This document shows, piece by piece, positions 12,931 to 28,300 of a stretch of DNA of 64,000 nucleotides; positions within the stretch are counted from its first letter, which is position 1, and each line of letters opens with the position of its first letter. Position numbers and translations under genes: made by a program. Where the stretch lies: contig NC_134707.1 of the NCBI RefSeq assembly GCF_043290135.1, positions 143,035,319 through 143,099,318 on the forward strand, read 5' to 3'. The DNA comes from Rhipicephalus microplus (lineage: Eukaryota > Arthropoda > Arachnida > Ixodida > Ixodidae). The notes under the pieces were generated by a model. It worked only from the letters and a program-made list of their open reading frames with translations, made no database searches and was not told where the DNA came from.

Positions 12931-14961
12931 CGCAACTAGAAACTCCGCAACTAGAAACTCTGCAACTAGAAACTTTACAGCTAGAAACTCCCCAACTTGA
13001 GACTTCGCAAATAGAAACTCGTCAACTGGAAACTGAACCACTAGAAACTCCACAGCTAGAAACTCCACAACTTGAAACCCAACATATAGATACTCCACAA
13101 CTACAGACTCCACAACTTGAAACACCACAACTAGATACTCCACAACTACAAATTCCGCAACTAGAAACTCCACAACTAGAAACTCCGCAACTAGAAACTC
13201 CCCAACTAGAAACTCCACAACTAGAATCTCTGCAACTAGAAACTACACAGCTAGAAACCCCACAACTAGCAACTCAACAACTAGAGACTGCACAACTAGA
13301 GACTCCGCAACTAGAAACTCCACAGCTAGTAACTCCGCAACCAGAAACTCCACAACTTGAAACTCCGCCACTAGAATCTCCACAACTAGAAAACTCCGCA
13401 GCTAGAAACTCTGCCACTAGAAACTCCGCAACTAGAAACTCCACAGCTTGAAACTCCACAACTTGAAACACCACAATTAGATACTCCACAACTACAAATT
13501 CCACAACTAGAAACTCCACAACTAGAAACTCCGCAACCAGAAACTCCTCAACTAAAACTCCACAACTTGAGACTTCGCAAATAGAAACTCGGCAACTAGA
13601 AACTCAACAACTAGAAACACCACAGTTAGAAACTCCACAACCAGAAACTCCACAACTTGAGAGTTCGCAACTAGAAACTCCACAACTACAAACTCCGCAA
13701 CTAGAAACTCTACAACTACAAACTTTACAATTAGACACTCAACAACTTGAGACTTCGCAAATAGAAACTCGTCAACTGGAAACTCAATCACTAGAAACTC
13801 CACAGCTAGAAACTCCACAACTAGAAACTCCACAGCTTGAAACCCGACAAATAGATACTCCACAACTACAGACTCCACAACTTGAAACACCACAACTAGA
13901 TACTCCACAACTACAAATTCTGCAACTAGAAACACCACAACTGGAAACTCCGCAACTAGAAACTCCACAGTTAGAAACTCGACAACTTGAGACTTCGCGA
14001 CTAGGAACTCAGCAACTAGAAACTCAACAACTAGAAACTCCACCACTAGAAACTCCACAACTAGGAACTCTACAATTTCAAAATCCACAACTAAAAACTG
14101 CTCAACTTGAAACTCCACAACTAGATACTCCACAACTATAAACTTCACAACTAAAAACTCCACAACCTGAAACTCCGCAACCAGAGACTCCGCAACTAAA
14201 ACTCCACAACTAGAAACTCCACATGTAGAAACACCACAACTAGAAACTCCGCAACTAGAAACTCTGCAACTAGATACTCCGCAACTAGAAACTCCACAGC
14301 TATAAACTCCACAACTTGAAACACCACAACTAGATACTCCACAGCTACAAATTCCACAACGAGAAACTCCGCAACTTGAAACTCCGCAACTAGAAACTTT
14401 ACAGCTAGAAACTCCAACACTTGAGACTTCGCGAATAGAAACTCGTCAACTGGAAACTCAACCACTAGAAACTCCAAAGCTAGAAACTCCACAACTAGAC
14501 ACTCAACAACTAGAAACTCCACACCTATAAATTCCACAACTTGAAACTCCACAACTAAAACTCCACAACTAGAAACTCCACAACTAGAAACTCTGCAACT
14601 CGAAACTCTCCAACTAGAAACTCCACAACTAGAAACTCTGCAACTAGAAACTCCGCAACTAGAAACTCTGCAACTAGCAACTCAACAACTAGATACTCCA
14701 CAACTACAAGTTCCACAACTAGAAACCCCACAACTAGAAACTCCACAACTAGGAAGTCTGCAAATAGAAAATCTACAACTAGGAACTCAAAAACTAAAAA
14801 CTCCAACTAGAAACTCTACAACTAGAAACTTCACAACTAGAAACTCCACAAATAGACACTCCACAACTAGAAACTCCACCACTAGGAACTCCACAACTAG
14901 CAACTTCAAAATTGAGACTCAACAACTAGAAACTACACAGATTGAAATTCCACAACTAGAA
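12463..14961 (+). repeat. Copy 2 of the ~2.5-kb segment (partner 4,907-7,450)
   Basis: This is collinear with 4,907-7,450 apart from a 165-bp loss near 13,240 and a 135-bp gain between about 14,220 and 14,420, both whole numbers of 15-bp monomers. Its right part lies inside the 11.56-kb duplication unit that starts at 13,690, so the same pattern appears a third time near 25,252-26,520. Confidence 0.82.
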
Positions 14962-17900
14962 ACTCCACAACTGAAAACTCCGCAACTAGAAACTCTGCAA
15001 CTAGAAACTTTACAGCTAGAAACTCCCCAACTTGAGACTTCGCAAATAGAAACTCGTCAAATGGAAACTGAACCACTAGAAACTCCACAGCTAGAAACTC
15101 CACAGCTAGAAACTCCACAACTTGAAACCCAACATATAGATACTCCACAGCTACAGACTCCACAACTTGAAACACCACAACTAGATACTCCACAACTACA
15201 AATTCCGCAACTAGAAACTCCACAACTAGAAACTCCGCAACTATAAATTCCCCAACTAGAAACTCCACAACTAGAATCACTGCAACTAGAAACTCCGCAA
15301 CTAGAAACTCCACAGCTACAAAGCCCACAACTATATACTTCACAACTAGCAACTCAACAACTAGAGACTGCACAACTAGAGACTCCGCCACTACAAACTC
15401 TACAGCTAGTAACTCCGCAACTAGAAACTCCACAACTTGAAACTCCGCCAATAGAATCTCCACAACTAGAAAACTCCACAACTAGAAACTGTGCAACTAG
15501 AAACTCCACAACTAGAAACTCCACAGCTAGAAACTCCACAACTTGAAACACCACAACACGATACTCCACAACTACAAATTCCACAACTAGAAACTCCACA
15601 ACTAGAAACTCCGCAACTAGGTACTCCGCAACTAGAAACTCCGTCACTAGAAACTACACAGCTAGAAACCCCACAACTAGAAACTTCACAAATAGCAACT
15701 CAACAACTAGAGACTGCACAACTAGAGACTCCGCAACTAGAAACTCCACAGCTAGTAACTCCGCAACCAGAAACTCCACAACTTGAAACTCCGCCACTAG
15801 AATCTCTACAACTAGAAAACTCCGCAGCTAGAAACTCTGCCACTAGAAACTCCGCAACTAGAAACTCCACAGCTTGAAACTCCACAACTTGAAACACCGC
15901 AATTAGATACTCCACAACTACAAATTCCACAACTAGAAACTCCACAACTAGAAACTCCACAACTAGAAACCCCGCAACTAGAAACTCCACAGCTAGAAAC
16001 TCCACAACTTGAGACTGCGCAACAAGAAACTCGGCATCTAGAATCTCCACAACTAGAAACTCTGCAACTAGAAACTCCGCAACTACAAACTCCACAACTA
16101 AAAACTCCACAACATGAGACTTCGCAAATAGAAACTCGTCAACTAGAAACTCAACAACTAGAAACACCACCGCTAGAAACTCCACAACTAGGAACTCTAC
16201 AATTTCAAAATCCAGAACTAAAAACTGCTCAACTTGAAACTCCACAACTAGATACTCCACAACTATAATCTTCACAAATAGAAACTCCACAACCTGAAAC
16301 TCCGCAACCAGAAACTCCGCAACCAGAAACTCCTCAACTAAAACTCCACAACTTGAGACTTCGCAAATTGAAACTCGGCAACTAGAAACTCAACAACTAG
16401 AAACACCACAGCTAGAAACTGCACAACTAGAAACTCCACAACTTGAGAGTTCGCAACTAGAAACTCCACAACTAGAAACTCCACAACTAGAGACTCCACA
16501 ACTAGAAACTCCACCACTAGAAACTCCACAACTACGAACCTCACAACTAGAAACTCCACAACTAGAAACTCCGCAACTGGAAACTCCACAGCCAGAAACT
16601 CCACAACTAGAAACACCACATCTAGAAACTCCGCAACAACAAACTCTGCAACTAGAAACTCCACAACTAGAATTTCCACAGCTAGAGACTCAACAACTAG
16701 AGACTCCTCAACTAAAAGCTCCACAACTAGACACTCCACAACTAGAAACTCCGCAACTAGAAACTCCACAGCTAGAAACTCCACAACTAGATAATCCACA
16801 ACTACAAATTCCACAACTAGAAACTCCACAACTGGAAACTCCGCAACTAGAAACTCTACAACTACAAACTTTACAATTAGACACTCCACAACTTGAGACT
16901 TCGCAAATAGAAACTCGTCAACTGGAAACTCAATCACTAGAAACTCCACAGCTAGAAACTCCACAACTAGAAACTCCACAGCTTGAAACCCGACAAATAG
17001 ATACTCCACAACTACAGACTCCACAACTTGAAACACCACAACTAGATACTCCACAACTACAAATTCCGCAACTAGAAACACCACAACTGGAAACTCCGCC
17101 ACTAGAAACTCCACAATTAGAAACTCGACAACTTGAGACTTCGCGACTAGGAACTCAGCAACTAGAAACTCAACAACTAGAAACTGCACCTCTAGAAACT
17201 CCACAACTAGGAACTCTACAATTTCAAAATCCACAGCTAAAAACTGCTCAACTTGAAACTCCACAACTAGATACTCCACAACTATAAACTTCACAACTAG
17301 AAACTCCACAACCTGAAACTCCGCAACCAGAAACTCCGCAACTAAAACTCCACAACTAGAAACTCCACAAGTAGAAACGCCACAACTAGAAACTCCGCAA
17401 CTAGAAACTCTGCAACTAGATACTCCGCAACTAGAAACTCCACAGCTATAAACTCCACAACTTGAAACACTACAACTAGATACTCCACAGCTACAAATTC
17501 CACAACGAGAAAATCCGCAACTGGAAACTCCGCAACTAGAAACTCCGCAACTAGAAACTTTACAGCTAGAAACTCCAACACTTGAGACTTCGCGAATAGA
17601 AACTCGTCAACTGGAAACTCAACCACTAGAAACTCCACAGCTAGAAACACCACAACTAGACACTCAACAACTAGAAACTCCACACCTATAAATTCCACAA
17701 CTTGAAACTCCACAACTAAAACTCCACAACTAGAAACTCCACAACTAGAAACTGTGCAACTCGAAACTCTCCAAATATAAACTCCACAACTAGAAACTCT
17801 GCAACTAGAAACTCCGCAACTAGAAACTCTGCAACTAGCAACTCAACAACTATAGACTGCACAACTAGAGACTCTGCTACTAGAAACTCCACAGCTAGTA

Positions 17901-18402
17901 ACTCCGCAACTAGAAACTCCACAACTTGAAACTCCGCCACTAGAATCTCCACAACTAGAAAACTCCGCAACTAGAAACTCTGCCACTAGAAACTCCACAA
18001 CTAGAAACTCCACAGCTAGAAACTCCATAACTTGAAACACCACAACTAGATACTGCACAACTACAAGTTCCACAACTAGAAACCCCACAACTAGAAACTC
18101 CACAACTAGGAACTCTGCAAATAGAAAATCTACAACTAGAAACTCAAAAACTAAAAACTACAACTAGAAACTCTACAACTAGAAACTTCACAACTAGAAA
18201 CTCCACAAATAGACACTCCACAACTAGAAACTCCACAACAAGCAACTTCAAAATTGAGACTCCACAACTAGAAACTACACAGATTGAAATTCCACAACTA
18301 GAAACTCCGCAACTAGAAAATCCACAACTAGACACTCAACAACTAGAAACTCGACACCTATATATTCCACAACTTGAAATTCCACAACTTGAAACTGCAC
18401 AA

Positions 18403-19704
18403 CTAAAACTGCACAACTAGAAACTCCACAACTAGAAACTCTGCATCTAGAAACTCCGCAACTAGAAACTCTGCAACTAGAAACTCCGCGACTAGTAACT
18501 CCGCAACTAGAAACTCCGCGACTAGAAACTCCACAGCTAGAAACTCAACAACTAGAAACTCCCCAACTAGAAACTCCACAACTAGAATCTCTGCAACTAG
18601 AAACTCCGCAACTAGAAACTCAGCAACTAGAAACTCCGCAACTAGAAAGTACACAGCTAGAAACCCCACAACTAGAAACTTCACAACTAGCAACTCAACA
18701 ACTAGAGACTGCACAACTAGAGACTCCGCAACTAGAAACTCCACAGCTAGTAACTCCGCAAATAAAAACTCCACAACTTGAAACACCGCCATTAGAATCT
18801 CCACAACTAGAAAACTCCGCAGCTGAAACTCTGCCACTAGAAACTCCGCAACCAGAAACTCCACAGCTAGAAACTCCACAACTTGAAACACCACAACTAG
18901 ATACTCCACAACTACAAATTCCACAACTAGAAACTCCACAACTAGAAACTCCACAACTAGAAACTCCGCAACTAGAAACTCCACAGCTAGAAACTCCACA
19001 ACTTGAGACTTCGCAACAAGAAACTCGGCAAATAGATACTCTGCAACTAGAAACTCCGCAACTACAAACTCCGCAACTAGAAACTCCACAGCTAGAAACT
19101 CCAACACTTGAGACTTCGCAAATAGAAACTCGTCAACTAGAAACTCAACAACTAGAAACTCCACAGCTAGAAACTCCACAACTAGAAACTCCACAACTTG
19201 AGAGTTCGCATTTAGATACTCCACAACTAGAAACTCCACAACTAGAGATTCCACAACTAGAAACTCTACCACTAGAAACTCCACAACTACAAACCTCACA
19301 ACTAGAAACTCCACAACTAGAAACTCCGCAACTGGAAACTCCACAGCCAGAAACTCTACAACTAGAAAAACACCATCTAGAAACTCCGCAACAACAAACT
19401 CTTCAACTACAAACTCCACAACTAGAATTTCCACAGCTAAAGACTCAACAACTAGAGACTCTTCAACTAAAAGCTCCACAACTAGACACTCCGCAACTAG
19501 AAACTCCGCAACTAGAAACTCCCCAACAAGAAACTCCACAACTAGAAACTCCACAACTAGAAACTCCACAACTAGAGATTTCATAAGTAGAAACTCCACA
19601 GCTAGAATTTCCACAACTAGAAACCCCACAACTAGAAACTCCACAACTAGGAACTCTGCAAATAGAAAATCTACAACTAGAAACTCGAAAACTAAAAACT
19701 CCAA
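18403..19704 (-). other. Longest open frame (433 codons), by-product of the satellite
   Basis: On - the monomer reads GTG GAG TTT CTA GTT in one frame, giving VEFLV, with VAEFL where the + strand has CCGCAA or CTGCAA. The frame stays open for 87 monomers because none is out of phase. Related 433-codon frames occur at 29,965-31,266 and 36,332-37,633 only because the DNA is duplicated. There is no composition change, signal peptide, domain or start context. The common monomer variants change V to A in this frame and are not biased to synonymous sites, which argues against coding constraint. I regard it as non-genic. Confidence 0.9.
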
Positions 19705-21660
19705 CTAGAAAGTCCACAACTTGAAACTCTGCAAATCGAAACTCTGCAACTAGAAAATCCACAACTATAAACTCAAGTAGAAACTCCCCAACTGGAAACT
19801 CCGCAACTAGAAACTCCGCAACTAGAAAATCCACAACTAGAAACTTCACAACTAGAAACTCCCCAACAAGAAACTCCACAACTAGAAACTCCACAACTAG
19901 AGACTGCACAACTAGAGACTTTGCATTTAGAAACTCCTCAGATAGAAACTACACAACTAGAAACTCCTCGACTAGAGATTCCATAAGTAGAAACTCCACA
20001 GCTAGAATTTCCACAACTACAAACCCAACAACGAGGAACTCTGCAAATAGAAAATCTACAACTAGAAGCTCGAAAACTAAAAACTCCAACTAGAAACTCC
20101 ACAACTAGAAACTTCACAACTATAAACTCCACAAATAGACACTCCACAACTAGAAACTCGACAACTAGAGACTCCACAACTAGGAACTCCAAAATTGAGA
20201 CTCCACAACTAGAAACTACACAGATCGAATTTCCACAACTGGAAACTCCACAACTGGAAACTTCGCAACTAGAAACTCTGCAACTAGAAACTTTACAGCT
20301 AGAAACTCCACAACTTGAGACTTCGCAAATAGAAACTCGTCGACTGGAAACTCAACCACTAGAAACTCCACAGCTAGAAACTCCACAACTAGAGACTCCA
20401 CAACTGGAAACTCCACCACTAGAATCTCTGCAACTAGAAACTCCGAAACTAGAAACTCTGCAACTACAAACCCCGCAACTAGACACTCCACAGATAGAAA
20501 CCCCCCAACTATAAACTTCACAACTAGCAACTCAACAACTATAGACTGCACAACTAGAGACTCCGCACCTGGAAACTCCACAGCTAGTAACTCCGCAACT
20601 AGAAACTTCACAACTTGAAACTCCGCCACTAGAATCTCCAGAACTAGAAAACTCCGCAACTAGAAACTCCACAGCTTGAAACTCCACAACTTGAAACACC
20701 ACAATTAGATACTCCACAACTACAAATTCCACAACTAGAAACTCCACAACTAGAAACTCCACAACTAGAAACTCCGCAACTAGAAACTCCACAGCTAGAA
20801 ACTCCACAACATGAGACTGCGCAACAAGAAACTCGGCATCTAGAATCTCCACAACTAGAAACTCTGCAACTAGAAACTCCGCAACTACAAACTCCACATT
20901 TAGAAACTCCACATCTTGAGACTTCGGAAATAGAAACTCGTCAACTAGAAACTCAACAACTAGAAACACCACCACTAGAAACTCCACAACTAGGAACTCT
21001 ACAATTTCAAAATCCACAACTAAAAACTGCTCAACTTGAAACTCCGCAACTAGATACTCCACAACTATAAACTTCACAAATAGAAACTCCACAACCTGAA
21101 ACTCCGCAACCAGAAACTCCTCAACTAAAACTCCACAACTTGAGACTTCGCAAATAGAAACTCGGCAACTAGAAACTCAACAACTAGAAACACCACAGCT
21201 AGAAACTCCACAACTAGAAACTCCACAACTTGAGAGTTCGCAACTTGAAACTCCACAACTAGAAACTCCACAACTAGAGACTCCACAACTAGAAACTCCA
21301 CCACTAGAAACTCCACAACTACGAACCTCACAACTAGAAACTCCACAACTAGAAACTCCGCAACTGGAAACTCCAGAGCCAGAAACTCCACAACTAGAAA
21401 CACCACATCTAGAAACTCCGCAACTACAAACTCCGCAACTAGAAACTCCACAGCTAGAAATTCCACAACTTGAGACTTCGCGAATAGAAACTCGTCAACT
21501 AGAAACTCAACAACTAGAAACTCCACAGCTAGAAACTCCACAACTAGAAACTCCACAACTCGAGAGTTCGCAACTAGAAACTCCACAACTAAAAACTCCA
21601 CAACTAGAGACTCCACAACTAGAAACTCCACAACTAGAAACTCCACAACTAGAAACTCCG

Positions 21661-22340
21661 CAACTAGAAACTCCCCAACTAGAAACTCCACAACTAGAAA
21701 CTGTGCAGCTAGAAACTCCGCAACTAGAAACTCTGCAAATAGAAATTCCGCAACTAAAAACTCCACAGCTAGAAACCCCTCAACTATAAACTTCACAACT
21801 AGAAACTCAACAAATATAGACTGCACAACTAGAGACTCCACAACTAGAAACTCCGCAGCTAGAATCTCCGCAACTAGAAACTCCACAACTTGAAACTCTG
21901 CAAATCGAAACTTTGCAACTAGAAAATCCACAACTATAAACTCAAGTAAAAACTCCCCAACTGGAAACTCCGCAACTAGAAACTCCGCAACTAGAAAATC
22001 CACAACTACAAACTTCACAACTAGAAACTCCCCAACAAGAAACTCCACAACTAGAAACTCCACAACTAGAGACTTTGCATTTAGAAACTCCTCAGATAGA
22101 AACTACACAACTAGAAACTTCTCGACTAGAGATTCCATAAGTAGAAACTCCACAGCTAGAATTTCAACAACTAGAAACCCAACAATGAGGAACTCTGCAA
22201 ATAGAAAATCTACAACTAGAAGCTCGAAAACTAAAAACTCCAACTAGAAACTCCACAACTACAAACTTCACAACTAGAAACTCCACAAATAGACACTCCA
22301 CAACTAGAAACTCGACAACTAGAGACTCCACAATTAGGAA
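21661..22340 (+). repeat. Shared ~680-bp block (partner 45,743-46,422)
   Basis: This matches 45,743-46,422 at offset 24,082, with the CTGTGCAGCTAG monomer, the ACTATAAACTCAAGT 12-mer junction, CATTTAGAAACTCC and CACAATTAGGAACTC variants in the same order. At 22,340 the partner continues into the AAAATTGAGAC marker, whereas this copy jumps to TTCAACTAG monomers. Position 22,340 is therefore a recombination joint. A third copy follows at 51,616-52,295. Confidence 0.82.
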
Positions 22341-25300
22341 CTCTTCAACTAGAAACTCCGCAACTAAAAACTCTGCAACTAGAAACTCCGCAACTAGAAA
22401 CTCCACAGCTAGAAACCCCACAACTATAAACTTCACAACTAGAAACTCCCCAACTAGAAACTCCCCAACTAAAAGCTCCACAAATAGACACTCCACAACT
22501 AGAAATTCTGCAACTAGAAACCCGACAGCTAGAAACTCAACAACTACAAACTCCACACCTATAAATTTCTCAACTGGAAACGCCACAACTAAAACTCCGC
22601 AACTAGAAACTCCACAACTAGAAACTCCACAACTAGAAACTCTGCAGCTAAAAACTCCGCAACTAGAAACTCTGCAAATAGAAACTCCGCAACTAGAAAC
22701 TCCACAGCTAGAAACCCCTCAACTATAAACTTCACAACTAGAAACTCAACAACTAGAGACTGCACATTTTGAGACTCCGCAACTAGAAACTCCGCAGCTA
22801 GAAACTCCGCAACTAGAAACTCCGCAACTAGAAACTCTGCAACTAGAACATCCACAACTATAAACCCAAGTAAAAACTCCCCAACTGGAAACTCCGCAAC
22901 TAGAAACTCCCCAACAAGAAACTCCACAACTAGAAACTCCACAACTAGAAACTCCACAACTAGAGATTTCATAAGTAGAATTTCCACAGCTAGAATTTCC
23001 ACAACTAGAAACCCCACAACTAGAAACTCCACAACTAGGAACTCAGCAAATAGAAAATCTACAACTAGAAACTCAAAAACTAAAAACTCCAACTAGAAAC
23101 TCTACAACTAGAAACTTCACAACTAGAAACTCCACAAATAGACATTCCACAACTAGAAACTCCGCAACTGGAAACTCCAGAGCCAGAAACTCCACAACTA
23201 GAAACACCACATCTAGAAACTCCGCAACAACAAACTCTGCAACTAGAAACTCCACAACTAGAATTTCCACAGGTAGAGACTCAACAACTAGAGACTCCTC
23301 AACTAAAAGCTCCACAACTAGACACTCCACAACTAGGAACTCCGCAACTAGAAACTCCACAGCTAGAAACTCCACAACTAGATAATCCACAACTACAAAT
23401 TCCACAACTGGAAACTCCGCAACTAGAAACTCTACAACTACAAACTTTACAATTAGACACTCCACAGCTTGAGACTTCGCAAATAGAAACTCGTCAACTG
23501 GAAACTCAATCACTAGAAACTCCACAGCTAGAAACTCCACAACTAGAAACTCCACAGCTTGAAACCCGACAAATAGATACTCCACAACTACAGACTCCAC
23601 AACTTGAAACACCACAACTAGATACTCCACAACTACAAATTCCGCAACTAGAAACACCACAACTGGAAACTCCGCAACTAGAAACTCCACAGTTAGAAAC
23701 TCGACAACTTGAGACTTCGCGACTAGGAACTCAGCAACTAGAAACTCAACAACTAGAAACTCCACCTCTAGAAACTCCACAACTAGGAACTCTACAATTT
23801 CAAAATCCACAACTAAAAACTGCTCAACTTGAAACTCCACAACTAGAAACTCCACAACCTGAAACTCCGCAACCAGAAACTCCGCAACTAAAACTCCACA
23901 GTTAGAAACTCCACAAGTAGAAACGCCACAACTAAAAACTCCGCAACTAGAAACTCTGCAACTAGATACTCCGCAACTAGAAACTTCACAGCTATAAACT
24001 CCACAACTTGAAACACTACAACTAGATACTCCACAGCTACAAATTCCACAACGAGAAACTCCGCAACTGGAAACTCCGCAACTAGAAACTCCGCAACTAG
24101 AAACTTTACAGCTAGAAACTCCAACACTTGAGACTTCGCGAATAGAAACTCGTCAACTGGAAACTCAACCACTAGAAACTCCACAGCTAGAAACTCCACA
24201 ACTAGACACTCAACAACTAGAAACTCCACACCTATAAATTCCTCAACTTGAAACTCCACAACTAAAACTCCACAACTAGAAACTCCACAACTAGAAACTC
24301 TGCAACTCGAAACTCTCCAAATATAAACTCCACAACTAGAAACTCTGCAACTAGAAACTCCGCAACTAGAAACTCTGCAACTAGAAACTCTGCAACTAGC
24401 AACTCAACAACTATAGACTGCACAACTAGAGACTCCGCTACTAGAAACTCCACAGCTAGTAACTCCACAACTAGAAAACTCCGCAACTAGAAACTCTGCC
24501 ACTAGAAACTCCACAACTAGAAACTCCACAGCTAGAAACTCCATAACTTGAAACACCACAACTAGATACTGCACAACTACAAGTTCCACAACTAGAAACC
24601 CCACAACTAGAAACTCCACAACTAGGAACTCTGCAAATAGAAAATCTACAACTAGAAACTCAAAAACTAAAAACTCCAACTAGAAACTCTACAACTAGAA
24701 ACTTCACAACTAGAAACTCCACAAATAGACACTCCACAACTAGAAACTCCACAACTAGCAACTTCAAAATTGAGACTCTACAACTAGAAACTACACAGAT
24801 TGAAATTCCACAACTGAAACTCCACAACTGAAAACTCCGCAACTAGAAACTCTGCAACTAGAAACTTTAGAGCTAGAAACTCCACAACTTGAGACTTCGC
24901 AAATAGAAACTCGTCAACTGGAAACTCAACCACTAGAAACTCCACAGCTAGAAACTCCACAGCTAGAAACTCCACAACTTGAAACCCAACATATAGATAC
25001 TCCACAACTACAGACTCCACAACTTGAAACACCACAACTAGATACTCCACAACTACCAATTCCGCCACTAGAAACTCCACAACTAGAAACTCCGCAACTA
25101 GAAACTCCGCAACTAGAAACTCCACAGCTACAAACCCCACAACTATATACTTCACAACTAGCAACTCAACAACTACAGACTGCACAACTAGAGACTCCGC
25201 CACTACAAACTCCACAGCTAGTAACTCCGCAACTAGAAACTCCACAACTTGAAACTCCGCAACTAGAAACTCTACAACTACAAACTTTACAATTAGACAC

Positions 25301-28300
25301 TCAACAACTTGAGACTTCGCAAATAGAAACTCGTCAACTGGAAACTCAATCACTAGAAACTCCACAGCTAGAAACTCCACAACTAGAAACTCCACAGCTT
25401 GAAACCCGACAAATAGATACTCCACAACTACAGACTCCACAACTTGAAACACCACAACTAGATACTCCACAACTACAAATTCTGCAACTAGAAACACCAC
25501 AACTGGAAACTCCGCAACTAGAAACTCCACAGTTAGAAACTCGACAACTTGAGACTTCGCGACTAGGAACTCAGCAACTAGAAACTCAACAACTAGAAAC
25601 TCCACCACTAGAAACTCCACAACTAGGAACTCTACAATTTCAAAATCCACAACTAAAAACTGCTCAACTTGAAACTCCACAACTAGATTCTCCACAACTA
25701 TAAACTTCACAACTAAAAACTCCACAACCTGAAACTCCGCAACCAGAGACTCCGCAACTAAAACTCCACAACTAGAAACTCCACATGTAGAAACGCCACA
25801 ACTAGAAACTCCGCAACTAGAAACTCTGCAACTAGATACTCCGCAACTAGAAACTCCACAGCTATAAACTCCACAACTTGAAACACCACAACTAGATACT
25901 CCACAGCTACAAATTCCACAACGAGAAACTCCGCAACTTGAAACTCCGCAACTAGAAACTTTACAGCTACAAACTCCAACACTTGAGACTTCGCGAATAG
26001 AAACTCGTCAACTGGAAACTCAACCACTAGAAACTCCAAAGCTAGAAACTCCACAACTAGACACTCAACAACTAGAAACTCCACACCTATAAATTCCACA
26101 ACTTGAAACTCCACAACTAAAACTCCACAACTAGAAACTCCACAACTAGAAACTCTGCAACTCGAAACTCTCCAACTAGAAACTCCACAACTAGAAACTC
26201 TGCAACTAGAAACTCCGCAACTAGAAACTCTGCAACTAGCAACTCAACAACTAGATACTCCACAACTACAAGTTCCACAACTAGAAACCCCACAACTAGA
26301 AACTCCACAACTAGGAAGTCTGCAAATAGAAAATCTACAACTAGGAACTCAAAAACTAAAAACTCCAACTAGAAACTCTACAACTAGAAACTTCACAACT
26401 AGAAACTCCACAAATAGACACTCCACAACTAGAAACTCCACCACTAGGAACTCCACAACTAGCAACTTCAAAATTGAGACTCAACAACTAGAAACTACAC
26501 AGATTGAAATTCCACAACTAGAAACTCCACAACTGAAAACTCCGCAACTAGAAACTCTGCAACTAGAAACTTTACAGCTAGAAACTCCCCAACTTGAGAC
26601 TTCGCAAATAGAAACTCGTCAAATGGAAACTGAACCACTAGAAACTCCACAGCTAGAAACTCCACAGCTAGAAACTCCACAACTTGAAACCCAACATATA
26701 GATACTCCACAGCTACAGACTCCACAACTTGAAACACCACAACTAGATACTCCACAACTACAAATTCCGCAACTAGAAACTCCACAACTAGAAACTCCGC
26801 AACTAGAAATTCCCCAACTAGAAACTCCACAACTAGAATCTCTGCAACTAGAAACTCCGCAACTAGAAACTCCACAGCTACAAAGCCCACAACTATATAC
26901 TTCACAACTAGCAACTCAACAACTAGAGACTGCACAACTAGAGACTCCGCCACTACAAACTCTACAGCTAGTAACTCCGCAACTAGAAACTCCACAACTT
27001 GAAACTCCGCCACTAGAATCTCCACAACTAGAAAACTCCACAACTAGAAACTGTGCAACTAGAAACTCCACAACTAGAAACTCCACAGCTAGAAACTCCA
27101 CAACTTGAAACACCACAACACGATACTCCACAACTACAAATTCCACAACTAGAAACTCCACAACTAGAAACTCCGCAACTAGGTACTCCGCAACTAGAAA
27201 CTCCGCAACTAGAAACTACACAGCTAGAAACCCCACAACTAGAAACTTCACAAATAGCAACTCAACAACTAGAGACTGCACAACTAGAGACTCCGCAACT
27301 AGAAACTCCACAGCTAGTAACTCCGCAACCAGAAACTCCACAACTTGAAACTCCGCCACTAGAATCTCTACAACTAGAAAACTCCGCAGCTAGAAACTCT
27401 GCCACTAGAAACTCCGCAACTAGAAACTCCACAGCTTGAAACTCCACAACTTGAAACACCACAATTAGATACTCCACAACTACAAATTCCACAACTAGAA
27501 ACTCCACAACTAGAAACTCCACAACTAGAAACTCCGCAACTAGAAACTCCACAGCTAGAAACTCCACAACTTGAGACTGCGCAACAAGAAACTCGGCATC
27601 TAGAATCTCCACAACTAGAAACTCTGCAACTAGAAACTCCGCAACTACAAACTCCACAACTAAAAACTCCACAACATGAGACTTCGCAAATAGAAACTCG
27701 TCAACTAGAAACTCAACAACTAGAAACACCACCACTAGAAACTCCACAACTAGGAACTCTACAATTTCAAAATCCAGAACTAAAAACTGCTCAACTTGAA
27801 ACTCCACAACTAGATACTCCACAACTATAATCTTCACAAATAGAAACTCCACAACCTGAAACTCCGCAACCAGAAACTCCGCAACCAGAAACTCCTCAAC
27901 TAAAACTCCACAACTTGAGACTTCGCAAATTGAAACTCGGCAACTAGAAACTCAACAACTAGAAACACCACAGCTAGAAACTGCACAACTAGAAACTCCA
28001 CAACTTGAGAGTTCGCAACTAGAAACTCCACAACTAGAAACTCCACAACTAGAGACTCCACAACTAGAAACTCCACCACTAGAAACTCCACAACTACGAA
28101 CCTCACAACTAGAAACTCCACAACTAGAAACTCTGCAACTGGAAACTCCACAGCCAGAAACTCCACAACTAGAAACACCACATCTAGAAACTCCGCAACA
28201 ACAAACTCTGCAACTAGAAACTCCACAACTAGAATTTCCACAGCTAGAGACTCAACAACTAGAGACTCCTCAACTAAAAGCTCCACAACTAGACACTCCA

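Larger units (their letters stand above)
13690..25251 (+). repeat. Unit 1 of an 11,562-bp tandem duplication
   Basis: Positions 13,690-20,967 match 25,252-32,529 at a constant offset of 11,562, and this unit ends exactly where the second begins, so the two are head to tail. The last part, 22,338-25,228, matches 33,140-36,000 at offsets of 10,802, 10,787 and 10,772, falling in 15-bp steps. The stretch 20,968-22,337 has no counterpart in unit 2 at that place. In 14,930-16,290 I saw about eight single-base differences from unit 2, which suggests roughly 99% identity there. Confidence 0.9.

Noticed and set aside
18403..19704. Real repeat protein (VEFLV/VAEFL) encoded on -
   Set aside because: The frame exists only because the 15-bp unit lacks a stop in that frame; both strands are open at once, common variants change residues, and copies elsewhere break where a monomer is out of phase.
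26623..27439. LETPQ repeat protein on +, such as a surface or cell-wall protein
   Set aside because: Same argument as for the - frames: no start region, no anchor, no flanking unique coding sequence, and the phase changes to RNSTT at a 16-bp monomer.
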